Assembly (NCBI GenBank): GCA_030407085.1
Contig: CM059582.1
Span: 12,009,501-12,073,500 of the forward strand
DNA: 64,000 nucleotides
From: Trichopria drosophilae
Lineage: Eukaryota; Arthropoda; Insecta; Hymenoptera; Diapriidae
Reading direction: 5' to 3'
The translations under genes and the position numbers were made by a program. Below the pieces are notes generated by a model that saw nothing but the letters and a program-made list of their open reading frames with translations, was not told the DNA's origin and searched no databases. Shown piece after piece: positions 12,506-24,907 of this stretch; position 1 is the first letter of the stretch, and each line of letters begins with the position of its first letter.

Positions 12506-12636
12506 AATATTGCGAATCCCGTGTAAAAAGACCTCGTCCTAAATTTAACTTTTTATGGTGCAAAAACTATGCAATAGTGCAAACCATACAATGTTAAATT
12601 TAGGGCTAGGTCTTTTTGCATGGGATTCGCAATATT
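12506..12636. repeat. 131 bp palindromic element
   Basis: The left arm AATATTGCGAATCCCGTGTA is mirrored at the right end (TGCATGGGATTCGCAATATT). The arms pair for about 45 bp through the AAAAAGACCT and CTAAATTTAAC words. The target duplication is not clear. Confidence 0.75.
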
Positions 12637-12655
12637 ACAGTTTTAAAGGAAGTTT

Positions 12656-14061
12656 TTAACCCTTTTTGTCCCAAAAGTCCAGAATTCGGACACATCTTTC
12701 AACGATGTAACTTTTATTCCAAACATCGTCAAAAAAAATTGAAATAAGTAAAAATTGATAGATTTGGACCTCCTCTTTCAAATGCCGTGGTCAGAATCAG
12801 CCGGAAATTTCAGAGAAAAAAGTTATGATCATTTTTTCGAAAAAAATACTGATTTTTTCGACGTTTTTTCCCAATAATTGCGTTTTTTGACATTAAAAAT
12901 GGCAGTGCTGATCATTGCAAAACGTATTAATCGCGTCTTTTTGCTCAGACCATTCTTCTCCCGTCGGATTTTTTTCAAAAAACAAAATGGCGGCTTCAAG
13001 ATGGCGTCTGGATGTTGTAAGTTGGAATTTTCTCGCACAAATATCGATTATTTGACCGTGTAACATGACCTCAAATTGTAGAGAATTGCAATGAAAAAGT
13101 AATTATTATCATTTGTGAATACCTAGTCTCATAATGATTTATTCATAACCTCATAACCTCAAATTACAATGGGTTTATACCGATTATTTGTCTAATTTTT
13201 ACGCAATTTTCGACGTTTCCGTAACATTACTTATGGGTGGAATTAAAAATGACCCTTATGACCTATTAATTATCGGTTTATAACCTAAAAATTTAGTACA
13301 GTTCGATTTTTTCTTATTTTTAAAATACTTTTTGGAGGCAATAAGGAAATATTTGTTTTTTATTTTTGTGTTTTGTTTTGTATTTTGTAAATCGATATTG
13401 CAGATATTGAAAATTATGTCGCACTAAAAGATGTGGGTTGACCTGCACTCAATTTTTAGGTTATAAACCAATTCTTCATAGGTCACAATCATATATGGTA
13501 ATTTTCAATGTCATACGTACGTAGTGATACGAAAACGTCAGAAATTGAGTGAAAATCAGACAAAATATCGGTAAAAACCCATTGTACATGACTAATTTTA
13601 GGTTATGAATGAATAGTGATAGAAGTAAGTATCCACAAATGATAATAATTACATTTCATCCCAGTTCTCCGTGATTTGAACCGTTATGCTGTTAAATAAT
13701 CAATATTTGTGGGAGAAAATGTAAAATTACAACTTGGAGACGCCATCATGAAGCCGCCATTTTGTTTTTTGAAAAAAATCCGACGGGAGAACAATGGTCT
13801 GAGCAAAAAGACGCGATTAGTAAGTTTTGCAATGATCAGCACTGCCCTTTTCAATGTTAAAAAACGCAATTATTTTTTTCGAAAAAATTATCACAACTTT
13901 TTTCATGAAATTTCCGGCTGATTCTGACCACGGCATTTGAAAGAGGAGGTCCAAATCTATCGATTTTGACTTATTTCAATTTTTTTAACAATGTTTGGAA
14001 TAAAAGTTACATCGTTGAACGTTGTATCAAAATTCCGGACTTTTGGGACGAAAAGGGTTAA
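12656..14061. mobile_element. 1.4 kb TTAA-flanked foldback element
   Basis: The left end TTAACCCTTTTTGTCCCAAA mirrors the right end ending CGAAAAGGGTTAA. The arms pair for over 400 bp. For example, GGACCTCCTCTTTCAAATGCC at 12770 matches its inverse at 13930, and the AAAATGGCGGCTTCAAGATG region at 12984 matches its inverse near 13745. The mirror-image open frames at 12878-13063 (+) and 13684-13869 (-) come from the arms and are not genes. The TTAA and CCC/GGG tips suggest piggyBac-type mobilisation. Confidence 0.85.
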
Positions 14062-14177
14062 TAAAACTTAATCTATAATGAAGGAATTTTGCAATATCAC
14101 TGTAAATTTACAACCATTTTCACTGGTATTTTTATTTCCACTTTTTCACTGTAAAACTACATCGACTTTTTTACAGT

Positions 14178-14830
14178 GTGGCGTCTGAACGTAGGCAATT
14201 TTTGAAATTCAAGAAAATGCTAATATTTTGGATCTGCTAGCTTTTCTTTGTAGAAATCTAGCACTTATTTGTAAAATCGTACAAATAAGTTATTATGAGT
14301 TTCATAAAATCCAATTTCAAAATGATGACTGCCATGTGCTCAGTAGGTGCTGCTTTGGCCTTTGAACATGTCATCTCATAATTTTTTTCTAGAAAACCCA
14401 TTTATATAATCAAAAAATCTCAAGAATAATGTTTACATGAAAATCTGAGTGGAATACGATAGTATTTCTTCTATTCCAGAAATGTGAAATTTTGTATAAC
14501 GGGTCCGTCATATTGTATCCGCCATTTTGAATTTTGATAAACTGACTGATGATTCGAGTTTAGCGATGACTGAAACCTATGAGATTGTTAGTTAGCCAAT
14601 TTCACACCAATTTTGGTTGTAACGGAACTCGAAATACACGATTTTGGACTGATCACATAGCCGCCGCCATCTTGAAATTGAATTTTATGGGATATTACTG
14701 CTTCCGTAAATCAATAGGTCATACAAAACTCGTAATAACTTATTTGTACGATTTTACTACAAAGAAAACAGCAGATCCGAAATTATAGAATTTTCTTCAA
14801 TTTCAAAAATGTTCAACGTTCAGACGCCAC
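14178..14830. mobile_element. Foldback element with GTGGCGTCTGAACG ends
   Basis: GTGGCGTCTGAACG near 14178 is mirrored by CGTTCAGACGCCAC ending at 14830. The arms also share GGATCTGCT, TACAAATAAGTTATTA and CATAAAATCCAATTTCAA in inverted form, giving arms of about 180 bp. The middle contains ATCCGCCATTTTGAATTTTG, a module seen repeatedly elsewhere. Confidence 0.75.
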
Positions 14831-14879
14831 TTTGAAACGAAAAACAAAATAAATCAAAATATGTGAATGTTTAATTTTG

Positions 14880-15175
14880 AAGTAAAACAATCAGGAACAC
14901 GTTTTCGACAGGTTAGAAGGTGATCTGAAACCGGTATCACAGTTAAAAATGCATTTTAAAAAAATTGAAGCTAAAAAATTGTGTTTTTTTTCAGTATTTT
15001 TGTAAAAAAAATGTTTAAACGTCATTTTTCGAAAATTTCAGTAACGCCAATCGAAAGAGCGACCTCAAAACTAGTGGAATATAAATGTTTCCATTTTTAA
15101 AAAAATGTTTGTTTTATACATAAAACGATGTTGAAATCCATGTGCAAATTGTGTACATTTGGGACTTAAAGGGTT
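14880..15175. mobile_element. Solo right end of a TTAA-type foldback
   Basis: The segment ends ACTTAAAGGGTTAA near 15174 and contains CGAAAGAGCGACCTCAAAAC, as seen inside other TTAA foldback arms. No matching left arm is adjacent. Confidence 0.4.
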
Positions 15176-15689
15176 AATACCTGGGAATCAGCTCCGCCTG
15201 TTCAATGCAGTTTAATACACAAAAAAGAATATCATTTTCAACTTTAAAATATCCAATGAATATCCAAAATTAAATTAATCCGAATTCCTGCAATTACAAA
15301 ATACGGATTCGAAGTATGCAATCATTCTGAATTCCTACAAATATAAAATAATGGTTTCGAAGTAAGTTTATGAATTCACGTATATCCAAAAATAAAGTAA
15401 AAAAAATATATCAATCCTGAATTCCTTTAATTTTTAGAGAGCGAAATATGTAAAAAAGAGTTCAGCACGGTTTCGAAATCTGCTCCAAAAGAAGTCAGAT
15501 ACCATTTTCTGACAGTTTTCTGTACACGAGTAAATAAAGATCACTTAATTACAGCATGCTCAGAAAACCCTCAGAAAATTGGACATTTGACTTCTTTTAG
15601 AGCACATTTCCAAATCATTCTGAACTTCCTTTTATTTGGCTGTCTGCATCAAGATTGATAGTTTTTCTCTTTGAATCCAGTGAACACAA

Positions 15690-16160
15690 TCAGCCGGCGA
15701 GTTGAAAGAAAAAAGTTATGCGCATTTTATCGAAACAAATATCGATTTTTATTCAGTTTTTTTCGCAAAAATAGCGTTTTGGGGATGGTATGGAAATGGA
15801 AATATTTTATATAACTAATTTCAGTTTAAATGAACGATCATGAAATCAGATATTTACAAATGATCATGGTTACTTTTTCATCTCAATTCTTTATGTTTTT
15901 GACCGTTACACGGTAAAATAATCGATATATCTGCGAGAAAGTGCAAAATTATAAATTATAGACATCTTGAAAATGGCATTTTGTTTTCTAAAACATCTTT
16001 CAATGGTCGGTATTACCCTTTTCACTGTCAAAAAGCGCAATTCTTGCAAAGAAACATCGAAAAATCGGTATATTTTTTTGAAAAGAGCAGCAAAATTACA
16101 ACTTGCAGACACCATTTTGAAGCCGACATTTTGTTTCATGAAAAATTATTCAATCGATTT
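15690..16160. mobile_element. Degenerate foldback copy related to 12656-14061
   Basis: AATCAGCCGG followed by GAAAAAAGTTATG at about 15688, and AAAATTACAACTTGCAGACACCATTTTGAAGCC at about 16090, parallel the words of the 12.7-14.1 kb element. Many substitutions are present and the ends are not recognisable. The overlapping 60-80 codon frames on both strands here follow from the inverted structure. Confidence 0.5.
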
Positions 16161-18402
16161 GGCTCCGTTTCTGTTTACTGGGAATTTTTCCATCCTCTCA
16201 GCAACCGAAAATGTATAGAGACTTATTGAAATTAATCGCATTTTTTACTCAACAATTCGGATTCTTGATTTTAACAAATCTGTTTAATTTCTCGATTCCT
16301 TGGTATTCCTGTATATTAATTGATCCGATTTGGCTTGTGTCCATAATCGGTGAAATCATTTGCAAGATGGAACATGCAGTCAGTTTTCAGCAAACGAAAA
16401 ACAATTCAAAATTATTGAAAATGATTCCTTTCTGAGCTTCTCATTTCTGAATCCTATTTGTTGACCTTTGTGAATAATTCCTTATTATCAATAATTTCAT
16501 ATCCTATTGCAAGAATGCACTTTCTTGATCTTGAATTCTTCTGTGTTCTTCTACAATTAAATTATAACGCGAATTTTCACTATTCCGAATGAAGCATTGA
16601 AGAGAATATTTTGAAACCTTCTGTATATTTGCTGGAATAGTAAAGCGGATGATTTTCTGATTCTTTTAGAAGTATTTTGTGAGAAATTGTGAATCATTCT
16701 GAATCCATTGTAGGTGGCAACACATCCATCGGAAATGAAGAAACCAACTTATTTTAGCATGCCTACTCTTTTAGTACCTTACCCTCCTAATAGGGTAATA
16801 AATATTTCTATTCGTTCAATTCTTTTACGTAATGTAGAGAATAAATATAAATTAGCATTGTTAATTCTTTTCAACATTTTTTGTAAAAAAAACTGAACTG
16901 GAAGAATTGATTCCTTTTAATTCATTTCAAGGAATTGGAAACTTCTGTTTTGAATTCTTTCAGACATATTTATTCATCCTATTCATCAATGTCAACTATT
17001 TTCAGGAAACTGAATGAAGGAATTAAATTAGCTTTTCGAATGATTTTCTATTCATTCTAATACTTTTGCGTACAAAATAATTTTGTATTAAAAAAAGAAC
17101 AAAGATCGATTGAAATAATGAATGGATTCATTTCCACGAAGTAAGTCATGCACTTTCAATTCCTTGACACGAATTAATAGGAATGAAGAATAGAAAAAAA
17201 TTGCTAACGAAAATTGTCTGAATTTGCACTCGACAACTTTTTTTTACTAGGCAATATCAGGAATCTTAAATCAAAACCTGGATTCTATGTAATACGGTCA
17301 ATCCTTTTACATTTACCAAGAGATACCTTTTTCTATTCATCCCAATTCTTTTACGTAATAAACAAAATTTAATTATTCTTTTTTGTGTGAGAATTACAAA
17401 ATTAAATTGAAAATTATTGCAATGAGTTCTCAGGTATATAGATAAATTCATAAACATGAACATTTCAGAATGTAAAATCTCGAATATGTAAAGTGAGATA
17501 TTTAACCAATACTCGACGGTATTTGAAAGAGCTTAACCTTAACCTCAAGTTAATTTTTTTTTTAATAATAGAAACAATCCGATGCTACATAACCTCCTAT
17601 ATAGGCAAAAATAATCCCTTTTCAATTTTAGATTATGAGAACTTAGAATCCAGAGCCAATTGCGAAATTTTGATTTCGGATTCGGAATCAGAGAACCAAA
17701 AACCTTCGGAAACGTATACTCCGGTGTCTGGCTCAGAGTTGACTTGGTTTTGTTAGTCTGTGTTATTGTAATTGATGATTATTTAATGAGATTCGAAAGG
17801 CGAATAGCCTTTGAATACCACGATGATTCAAAATGACGATCATTTTATTTCAATTTTAAGGTGTTAACCCCGCTTGTAGCGCAAAGAACTTTGTGCAACA
17901 AATGGCTGTACAAAATTGTATTTTTATTTGTCGTTTTGTGGTGACCAACATTGTGGTGAACTGAATCATCTGAAACAAAAAATGTCGATGGATTTAGTTA
18001 AATATTAAGCTAATTATTCGATTTTATTTAAAAATACGGTAATTTTTTGGCTACAAAACGGCCATTTATTATCGAAAGGCAAAATAGAAGCATTAAACAC
18101 TACCTTTTTTTATATTTATTAAGGCTGTCAAGTTGCAAAAAGGTCAACAGTTTTTGTGTCATTTTGACCACCAACTTATTTCATTCAGATATACATAACA
18201 TTTTAAGGTCGTATTCTCGGAAGGCTATAGTTCAAAAAATGGAACAAATTTAAAACAAATACAAACAATAAACCTTACCACATTTAAATTAATTATCAGA
18301 CATTTTATTTCGGCATTTGGTGCAAAGATACAAAATTAATTATATGTATGGGACATTCCGCGTCAACTGAAACAGCTCTCCGAATGGAAATCCTTTTCAT
18401 GG
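16161..18402. other. AT-rich gene-free stretch; dispersed repeat at about 16440-16690
   Basis: I see no gene. About 16440-16690 resembles 23160-23430 in the same orientation. Shared words include TATTTGTTGACCTT, CTATTCC followed by AATGAAGCATTG, and TTTCGAAACCTTCTG-like text. It is an old dispersed repeat. The 87-codon frame at 17493-17756 has no recognised motif. Confidence 0.45.
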
Positions 18403-18610
18403 ATTTTAACGTATGAGGGCTCAAAATGTTCGTATTGAAAAGTGCTTTCGAATGGTGAGTGGCATATACTTATTCTCCAACATTGACTTTCAGGCGAATC
18501 GAATATCGTTTAACTATTTTATTCGCTCATTTTGAAATATCGCGTATGTGCCACTCACCATTCGAAAGCACTTTTCAATACGAACATTTTGAGCCCTCAT
18601 ACATTAAAAT
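18403..18610. repeat. 208 bp long-arm hairpin element
   Basis: The arms ATTTTAACGTATGAGGGCTC (18403) and GAGCCCTCATACATTAAAAT (18591) are inverse copies. Pairing continues through AAAATGTTCGTATTGAAAAG and CTTTCGAATGGTGAGTGGCA, giving arms of over 70 bp with very few mismatches. The loop is about 60 bp. If transcribed, it would form a near-perfect long hairpin RNA. Confidence 0.85.
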
Positions 18611-19570
18611 CAATAATATGTATATATAATAATAAACCCATGAATTATGATGCATTCATACGTATTACGGATTCAAATCGATTAATAACAATTATATTAA
18701 TGCATACATGAATTATTTCGAATTAATTATTAGAAATTATAATTATAATACTGATCTATGTATATTTCTTCAATCATAACATTGAATGTTTGTAAAATTG
18801 AACGTCCAACTGAAATTCAATAACATTTAATAGAAAACTTCGGTATTATTAATACAACAATTTTTTCCATCTTTTGTTTTAAATAAATGTTTGTTTCATT
18901 CATAATAGAATTGGTTCTTATAATTGGTAAAAATAACGAGATGATATAATTTTTCATTATAGGTTTTTAGTTTTCCTAAAGAATAGGAACAATTATATTT
19001 ATCATTGTAAATCGTAAATTAAGATGTCTCTTTATTAGGCCTCGCTTTCTATCAATTATTTATTGCACGCAGCAAGCTTCGGAAGTGAATACTTCATATT
19101 TCTTAAAATAAAAACCGAAATTTTTATTAAAAATTAGACAAAAATAAAAAGAAAATGCATCAATATTGTACATTTTAATCCTCTCAGTGTCATTTACATC
19201 ATTCGGTCAGATTTTATCTATTGTGAAAAATTCTATAATTGGCACTCTTGACATTCTTTACAAAAATTTAAAGCTGTGTCTGCCCAATCGTTGGTTTGTA
19301 ACAGAACCTTTTTTTGTCCTTCCCGTGACTAATTTTTTTAACATGAAACATATGGACGCCATGCTCGAATCTTGTCAGGCGTCCATAAGTGTGGTGGGAA
19401 TGTGCATTTAGGAGAAAAATTACATTTGATGTTTCTTCCAAGTTACCTGCTAAGACGAACAACAATTTTTGTTCTTTTCTTCTTCATTCTTCTGAGAATG
19501 GATTGAAATATAATTTATTTTCAACCATAAATTTAGTGTCTCAAATCTCGAGATTTCAATTCGAATGTAA
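18611..19570. other. AT-rich gene-free stretch
   Basis: Nothing assignable. The short frames at 19166-19465 on both strands have no recognised motif. Confidence 0.45.
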
Positions 19571-20713
19571 TACCCTGCAAAAACGGGTGTCTCAATTTCA
19601 GTCATAGTTTTTAAAACATTTTTTAATGTCTCATAGTGAGACTTTATAAAGGTCATTATCACATTGTAAGTGTCTACAGTCTCCAATCGAATTTTTAATG
19701 TACATGTATATTGTTCGATACATAACCTAAAAGTGTCCAATGTGTAAAAAGTGGATAAATATTCAAGTTGAATTATGCAAATTGCTTTTCGGTAGGATTA
19801 ATTAAACGGCTGAGGAATAAAGTTCCGATAATCAACATACCGAAAGGCAAAAATGTCAATTTAGCATGGCTCCAGCGTGATTTTCTTCACTTTGACTTTG
19901 AAAATTTGGCAAAAAGAAACCAAATTAAAATACCTTAGACTCACGCAATATCGAAATTTTAGCCTTCCGGGATTTTGATTTTCGGAACTTTGTTCCCCGG
20001 CCAATTAAACACGTGATTAAATACCATAAAAACGAACTGCTATTTTACACATATTTATAAATCGAAAATTATTAGTAGGCGACTAACAATGGACCGGTGT
20101 TAAACTGTTGAAATATTTGAAACTAAGAATAGAATAATTTTTGTTAGCTTCGAAACGAAAGAAGTCGAAAATTCAGAAGATGCTCGAATCAACAATGTGT
20201 CTTCAATTTCAAATGTCTCAACTTTCAACATGGAAACGCCTTAAATGCAGACGCTTTTACGGTCTCCATTATCTGTCTGAAACTATAAGACACAAAATGT
20301 CTTTGTTCGTGAGTGATAAACGCATATAATGTCTCAAATTTTTAGACACTTTGCATCGAAGACAGATAAGATCTGAGCTATTATATTTATACCTTTTCAA
20401 AGTACAGTAGAGTCTCGGTATAATTGCGACTCGCTATATTTACGTCCAAGCATATTTGCCCGGTTACGACTCGTTATATTTACCTGTAGCTGCTCTCTTT
20501 TCCCCCATCTTGTGGGCGGGGGCCTCAGGAAGGGTCTGCTGTGACGTCACAAACATAACGCGACTGTGAGGAGTGGGAGAAACGATGATCCCCTTCTATC
20601 GGTAAATATAACGAGACGGGAGAGGAAGGCGAGGAACCGAGCAGGTAAATAAACCGGGACTCTACTGTATCTAATACATGTCTTAAAATGAGACACGAGA
20701 TTTTGCAGTGCCT
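19571..20713. mobile_element. About 1.1 kb element with CTGCAAAA...GTGTCTCA terminal inverted repeats
   Basis: The left end CCCTGCAAAAACGGGTGTCT is mirrored at the right by ACACGAGATTTTGCAGTGCC. Additional TGTCTCA words lie inside both halves (20213, 20332). No transposase is visible. A family E MITE lies within it. Confidence 0.55.
20403..20669. mobile_element. TA MITE, family E (CGACTCGCTATATTTAC)
   Basis: The tips are TACAGTAGAGTCTCGGTATA and CCGGGACTCTACTGTA. The word GACTCG[C/T]TATATTTAC occurs twice at the left. GGTAAATATAACGAGACGGG and a second GGTAAATA word lie at the right. The centre carries the palindrome TGTGACGTCACA, a CRE/ATF-like site. Confidence 0.85.
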
Positions 20714-22555
20714 GTGACTGACTGCGAAATATTATTTGGTGTTGTGGGCTAAATTTTTTGCAGCCAAACATTTCCTTAACGTATAACTTAAATAAAATGA
20801 CAATAATTAAAAATGATAAAAATAGACTTAAAATCCTTAATCAACTATTTTTGTGTGTGGTTTTTCGATTGGTATAGGCTAAAATTAATCTTAATAGTTT
20901 TTTAGATTCAATTTATAAAAACACTATTTTTGTAGTGTAAGTGAAGAAGAGTTCACTTTAGAAGAGTTCGTGACTTAGCAAAGGATTTTTAAAATTTTTA
21001 TATTCAACATGCCCCAATTAATAATTGGAGTTTAAAGTAATTACATTAATTTACTAATCATTTTGAAAACAAGAAATTGTTCTTTGGAAAAACGCATTAT
21101 AATGGTTTCCAATGCAAATATGCTATATGCATTGGATCCGCCATTTTGATTTTTGAAAACCTGACACCGGATTCATAATTAACGACTACGATCACGGAAT
21201 GGACTTTTCTGCTTCCTCGCCAGATCCGAAATTAAAGTTTATGTGGATAAAAACTCCGTAACGCGAAACCGCGTGAAGCGAATTTTATGCTAAAAAAATT
21301 ATTACCTTCATTCTGCACTAAAACATCCTTTGTCGAGCTATATTTATTAGCGATTCTATATTTAAATGATTCCTGAAGTTGTGAAAGAAAATATTTAACT
21401 TTCAGTTTGGTGCGGCATTATGCACTCAGCTCTGTAACCGGTCACAAAAACATGTGATAAATGTAAACGGTCCTGTTAAATGAGTAATGTTATAGGTAAA
21501 AAATGCTTGCAATATTAATCTGGTCAAAAAAAAACAATACGGCGGACGAAATTATTAAAAAATGACTAAAGTTTTTGAAGAGAATTTAGTAATTGTTTAA
21601 TAATTGCGTCCGCATTTTGAAAATCTGACATCGGATTAAAAATCAGCTTCTCCGAAAACCCCGAGTATCGTGTTTCGAGAAAATTTAGTAATTTTTTAAT
21701 AATTGTGTCCGTCATGTTGGAGCAGTCATTTTGAATTTTATATAAATGATACCGAATGCATAATCAGCGACCCCGAAAACTCCCAAGTAGTATAATTCAA
21801 GACAATTCAATCATTGTGTCTGTAGTACAAAAAATTAAAGAATTTTTTTGCATAAAATGTCCAATTTTTGTATAATAATGTTTATAAAGATTGTAACCAC
21901 GTGTTTTATTTACTTATTAAGTTCTACTTTTGACATACGACCAGTAATATGTGTTTTTAGTTCTAAATTTGTTATTTTTGACAGAATTTCCCATATATTT
22001 AATGTATCTCCCTCGCTTTCTCAAAAAATACGTTACATCCCTTTAGCAACTGTGTGATACTACAGTAATATTACTGCAATATGACTCGGATACCAGATTA
22101 ATATCAGTGAATGAATAATATTATTATAATGCATTTCAATTAACTTGTAAAACTGAAAAATATAAAAAATGAATTACATGTTACATATTCTTGATTCGTG
22201 ATAATTTAAAACCCAGGGTGGAATTATTTTTGGACATGTTTGGTTTATAAGATGTATAAAAGATCCAAAGAAGTCCATTTTAAACGTTTAAAGTCACATA
22301 AAATCTGACAAAAACTAAAAATATGTTCTAAAAATATATTTAAAAAATTAATCGCAACACAAAATTCCGATTCTGCATTCTATGCGGTTTAATATAGGAA
22401 GACGCGTGATTCGCGCCTATTCGATACGTCTAAACATCACATGTTAAAATATTACGTCAAAATAATACGCATAAAATGTTACACGTCATAATATCATAAA
22501 CATACCCGAACGGAAATTTATTCAGGCAGCCTAAATATGTACCAGGGCCTGACCA
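20714..22555. other. Gene-free stretch with GCCATTTTGA modules
   Basis: I see no gene. Copies of a roughly 100 bp module (GCCATTTTGAnTTT, a CTGACACCGGATT-like word, then AATCAGCGACC-like) occur near 21138, 21600 and 21720. The same module appears in several foldback centres in the window. Confidence 0.45.
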
Positions 22556-22559
22556 GGCT

Positions 22560-22665
22560 CTAGTAAGGCGTTCCTGATCAGGTGCTCCTGAATGTACCCA
22601 GATCAGGACATGATTAAGTTCCAGTAAGTTATCCTGATCAGGTTCGCCTGAATATGCCCTGATTA
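22560..22665 (+). repeat. Two-copy repeat containing TCCTGATCAGG
   Basis: AGTAAGGCGTTCCTGATCAG at about 22563 recurs as AGTAAGTTATCCTGATCAGG at about 22623. Each is followed by a GCCTGAAT/GCTCCTGAAT word. Period is about 60 bp and the core is palindromic. Confidence 0.6.
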
Positions 22666-23493
22666 AACGCTGATTATGTTAAAATGAAGTATAACTGTTG
22701 TAGGGAAGTCTGTGAATTTCCATATCAAGACCAAACCATGAATTGATAAGGCTTGCCTTATTTTCAATTTCCGGGAATCGCTAACTGCTGTAGAAATTTC
22801 AATTTAGAACTCTTTTGGAACTCTTCAGTAACTGTTGAGTAAAGCTCGCAACGCTCCCATTTTTACCAGGGTATTTAGGTAAAACTGGAAATGAGACACA
22901 TCTTAGGAAAAAATTGAAACAAGGGTTTATTAACGTGTTTTTGCCTCTTAATTAAGAATATGATAAAAGTAATTGGTGCTGGGACATATTGATTCTGCTA
23001 TCTTTAAAAACCAAATAAAAAAAGTGATTTTTTCGTTTTTTTGCGTTTATCTAGAAAGATAACTGTCTGACAAAAAATGTTTAGAACAGGAAAGATAAAG
23101 GATTCAATTCTCTAAAAGAAAGGTTTAATACATTGATTTCATAATTGCAAATTATTGAAAAGTATTCAGTTTTGAACTTTGAATTCTATTTGTTGACCTT
23201 CGTGAATACATCCCTATTGTCAATCATTCTAAATCCACTTCCAAGAATAGCTTGTTCTTGAATGCTTCTCAATAATTTCGGACAAAACATTTAGAGCCAA
23301 TGCTTCTCTACTATTCCAAATGAAGCATTGGAATGAATATTTCGAAACCTTCTGAATACTCCCTATACTTACCAATACTTATTCAAAGAGCTAAGAAAAT
23401 GGATTCAGAAGCATTTAAGTTTCGATCCTTCTCAATCATTCTTTGTTTACTGGGTTATTATGGTATTTTATGTCACTTGTCAAAATATCAGAA
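22666..23493. other. Gene-free stretch with the second copy of the 16.5 kb dispersed repeat
   Basis: About 23160-23430 is a diverged copy of 16440-16690. Nothing else can be assigned. Confidence 0.4.
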
Positions 23494-23760
23494 TGCAGTA
23501 GAGTCCCGGTATATTTACCCACTCGATTCCTCGCCTTCTCCTCCCGTCTCGTGACATTTACCAAAAGAGGGGGAGCGCCGCTTCTCCCACTTCCCTCAGT
23601 CGCGTTATGTTCGTGACGTCACAGCAGGCCCTTCCAGATGCCCCAGCCCGCAAGTTGGGGGAAAAAGAGAGCGGCACCAGGTAAATGTAACGAGACAAAA
23701 CCGGCAAATATCCTCAGACATAAATATAGCGAGACGCAATTATACCGGACTCTACTCTAT
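23494..23760. mobile_element. TA MITE, family E, slightly decayed
   Basis: It begins GCAGTAGAGTCCCGGTATAT and ends CCGGACTCTACTCTA, so both tips carry a substitution. The central GTGACGTCACAG and the GGTAAATGTAACGAGACA words match the family E copy at 20403. Confidence 0.8.
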
Positions 23761-23879
23761 TTCAATATCATGCATTAACATTTTATGTAATAGAACTTTT
23801 TTGTCGATTACTAGTATTATAATGTTTGGACTTTCTATTTGTTTACCTTTATAATAGTACATTATGTAACATGGAGGCT

Positions 23880-24224
23880 AAGTTGGTCTTTATACGCCGA
23901 GCGGAAGTTTCGTATACGAGACGTAGACGAGCGAACGCACGAGCCGAAGACGAATAAATTTTTAAAAATTGAAATAAAACCCTCGTATATTATAACCTGT
24001 AAAGTTATATTTTGACGTTCCCTTTTTATATATATATTCCGGCATGTTTGAACAGGCTAGAACATGCATGCCCTACGTCTGGTATATGTAGGAATGGTTA
24101 TCGTATCCGACTATCGTGTACGACGTTTGACGACGAATGGTCGTATACGCATACGCAACGTATACGTAATATAGACGCATCGTTAGCATACGTTTATTGG
24201 AGGCTGTAGCTTGAATAGAGTACG
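23880..24224. other. CpG-bearing gene-free stretch rich in GTATACG words
   Basis: TATACG/CGTATA words are frequent (23899, 23913, 24144, 24160). I see no convincing exon. The 65-codon frame at 24012-24209 has no recognised motif and no initiator ATG. Confidence 0.3.
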
Positions 24225-24310
24225 TATACGAGCACTTTATTGCACTAGTACGTTTTAGGGCACTTTATTGTACTAGTATGTTTTAAGGCACTTTATTGTA
24301 CTCTTTTCAT
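24225..24310 (+). repeat. Three tandem copies of GCACTTTATTG-ACTAGTA
   Basis: GCACTTTATTGCACTAGTAC at 24232 is followed by GCACTTTATTGTACTAGTAT at about 24260 and GCACTTTATTGTACTCTTTT at about 24290. The period is about 29-30 bp. Confidence 0.7.
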
Positions 24311-24630
24311 CGTGTACGATAAAGCGCTACTTAGTGTACGCAAATCATGTACGATAAAACGCGGAAATCGTACGGAGTTACATAAAAGTATTATAAAGCC
24401 TCTCATTTAGTTAAGTTAGGTTATAAGGCTTTAAAATACTTTAATAAAGGTAAACAAATGGAAAGTATACCCCAAACATTACAATACCAGTAATCAAGAA
24501 AAGCAGTTCTATATAGTAATGCATGATATTTAAATATTGTGATATTTTGACGAGTAACTTGAAATATTTAAGCATGATGCAGATTACATATCTCACCTCA
24601 CGTGATATATTGAACAAGATCAACATACAT

Positions 24631-24907
24631 TAGGCCCCGCCCTAAGTTATACAGTCGGTTCATTCAACATGGCGGAAGATTCTCTAAAGATATAGCTCCT
24701 CACTATCCCCACTTCCGCATCTTTGTTTATATCCGTGCAATAGGTGCTTCTGTGTGTGTGTCGCGAAGCGAGTGTGGCTCAGCGATACAATGTAGTGGGG
24801 GAAGGAGAGGAAGAGAGTGGTATAACTTTGGACAATCCAAATCTATAACTTTGGACAAGCCAAATCTATAACTTTGGGCGGCATAGCTTAGGGCGGGGAC
24901 TACTGTA
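24631..24907. mobile_element. TA MITE, family F (CCCGCCCTAAGTTAT)
   Basis: The left end TAGGCCCCGCCCTAAGTTAT mirrors the right CATAGCTTAGGGCGGGGACT followed by ACTGTA. The right half has the tandem word CTATAACTTTGGACAA. A subterminal ACATGGCGGAAG motif follows the left end. Confidence 0.75.

Noticed and set aside
12878..13869. Two similar 61-codon proteins on opposite strands
   Set aside because: Same cause: arms of the 12656-14061 foldback.
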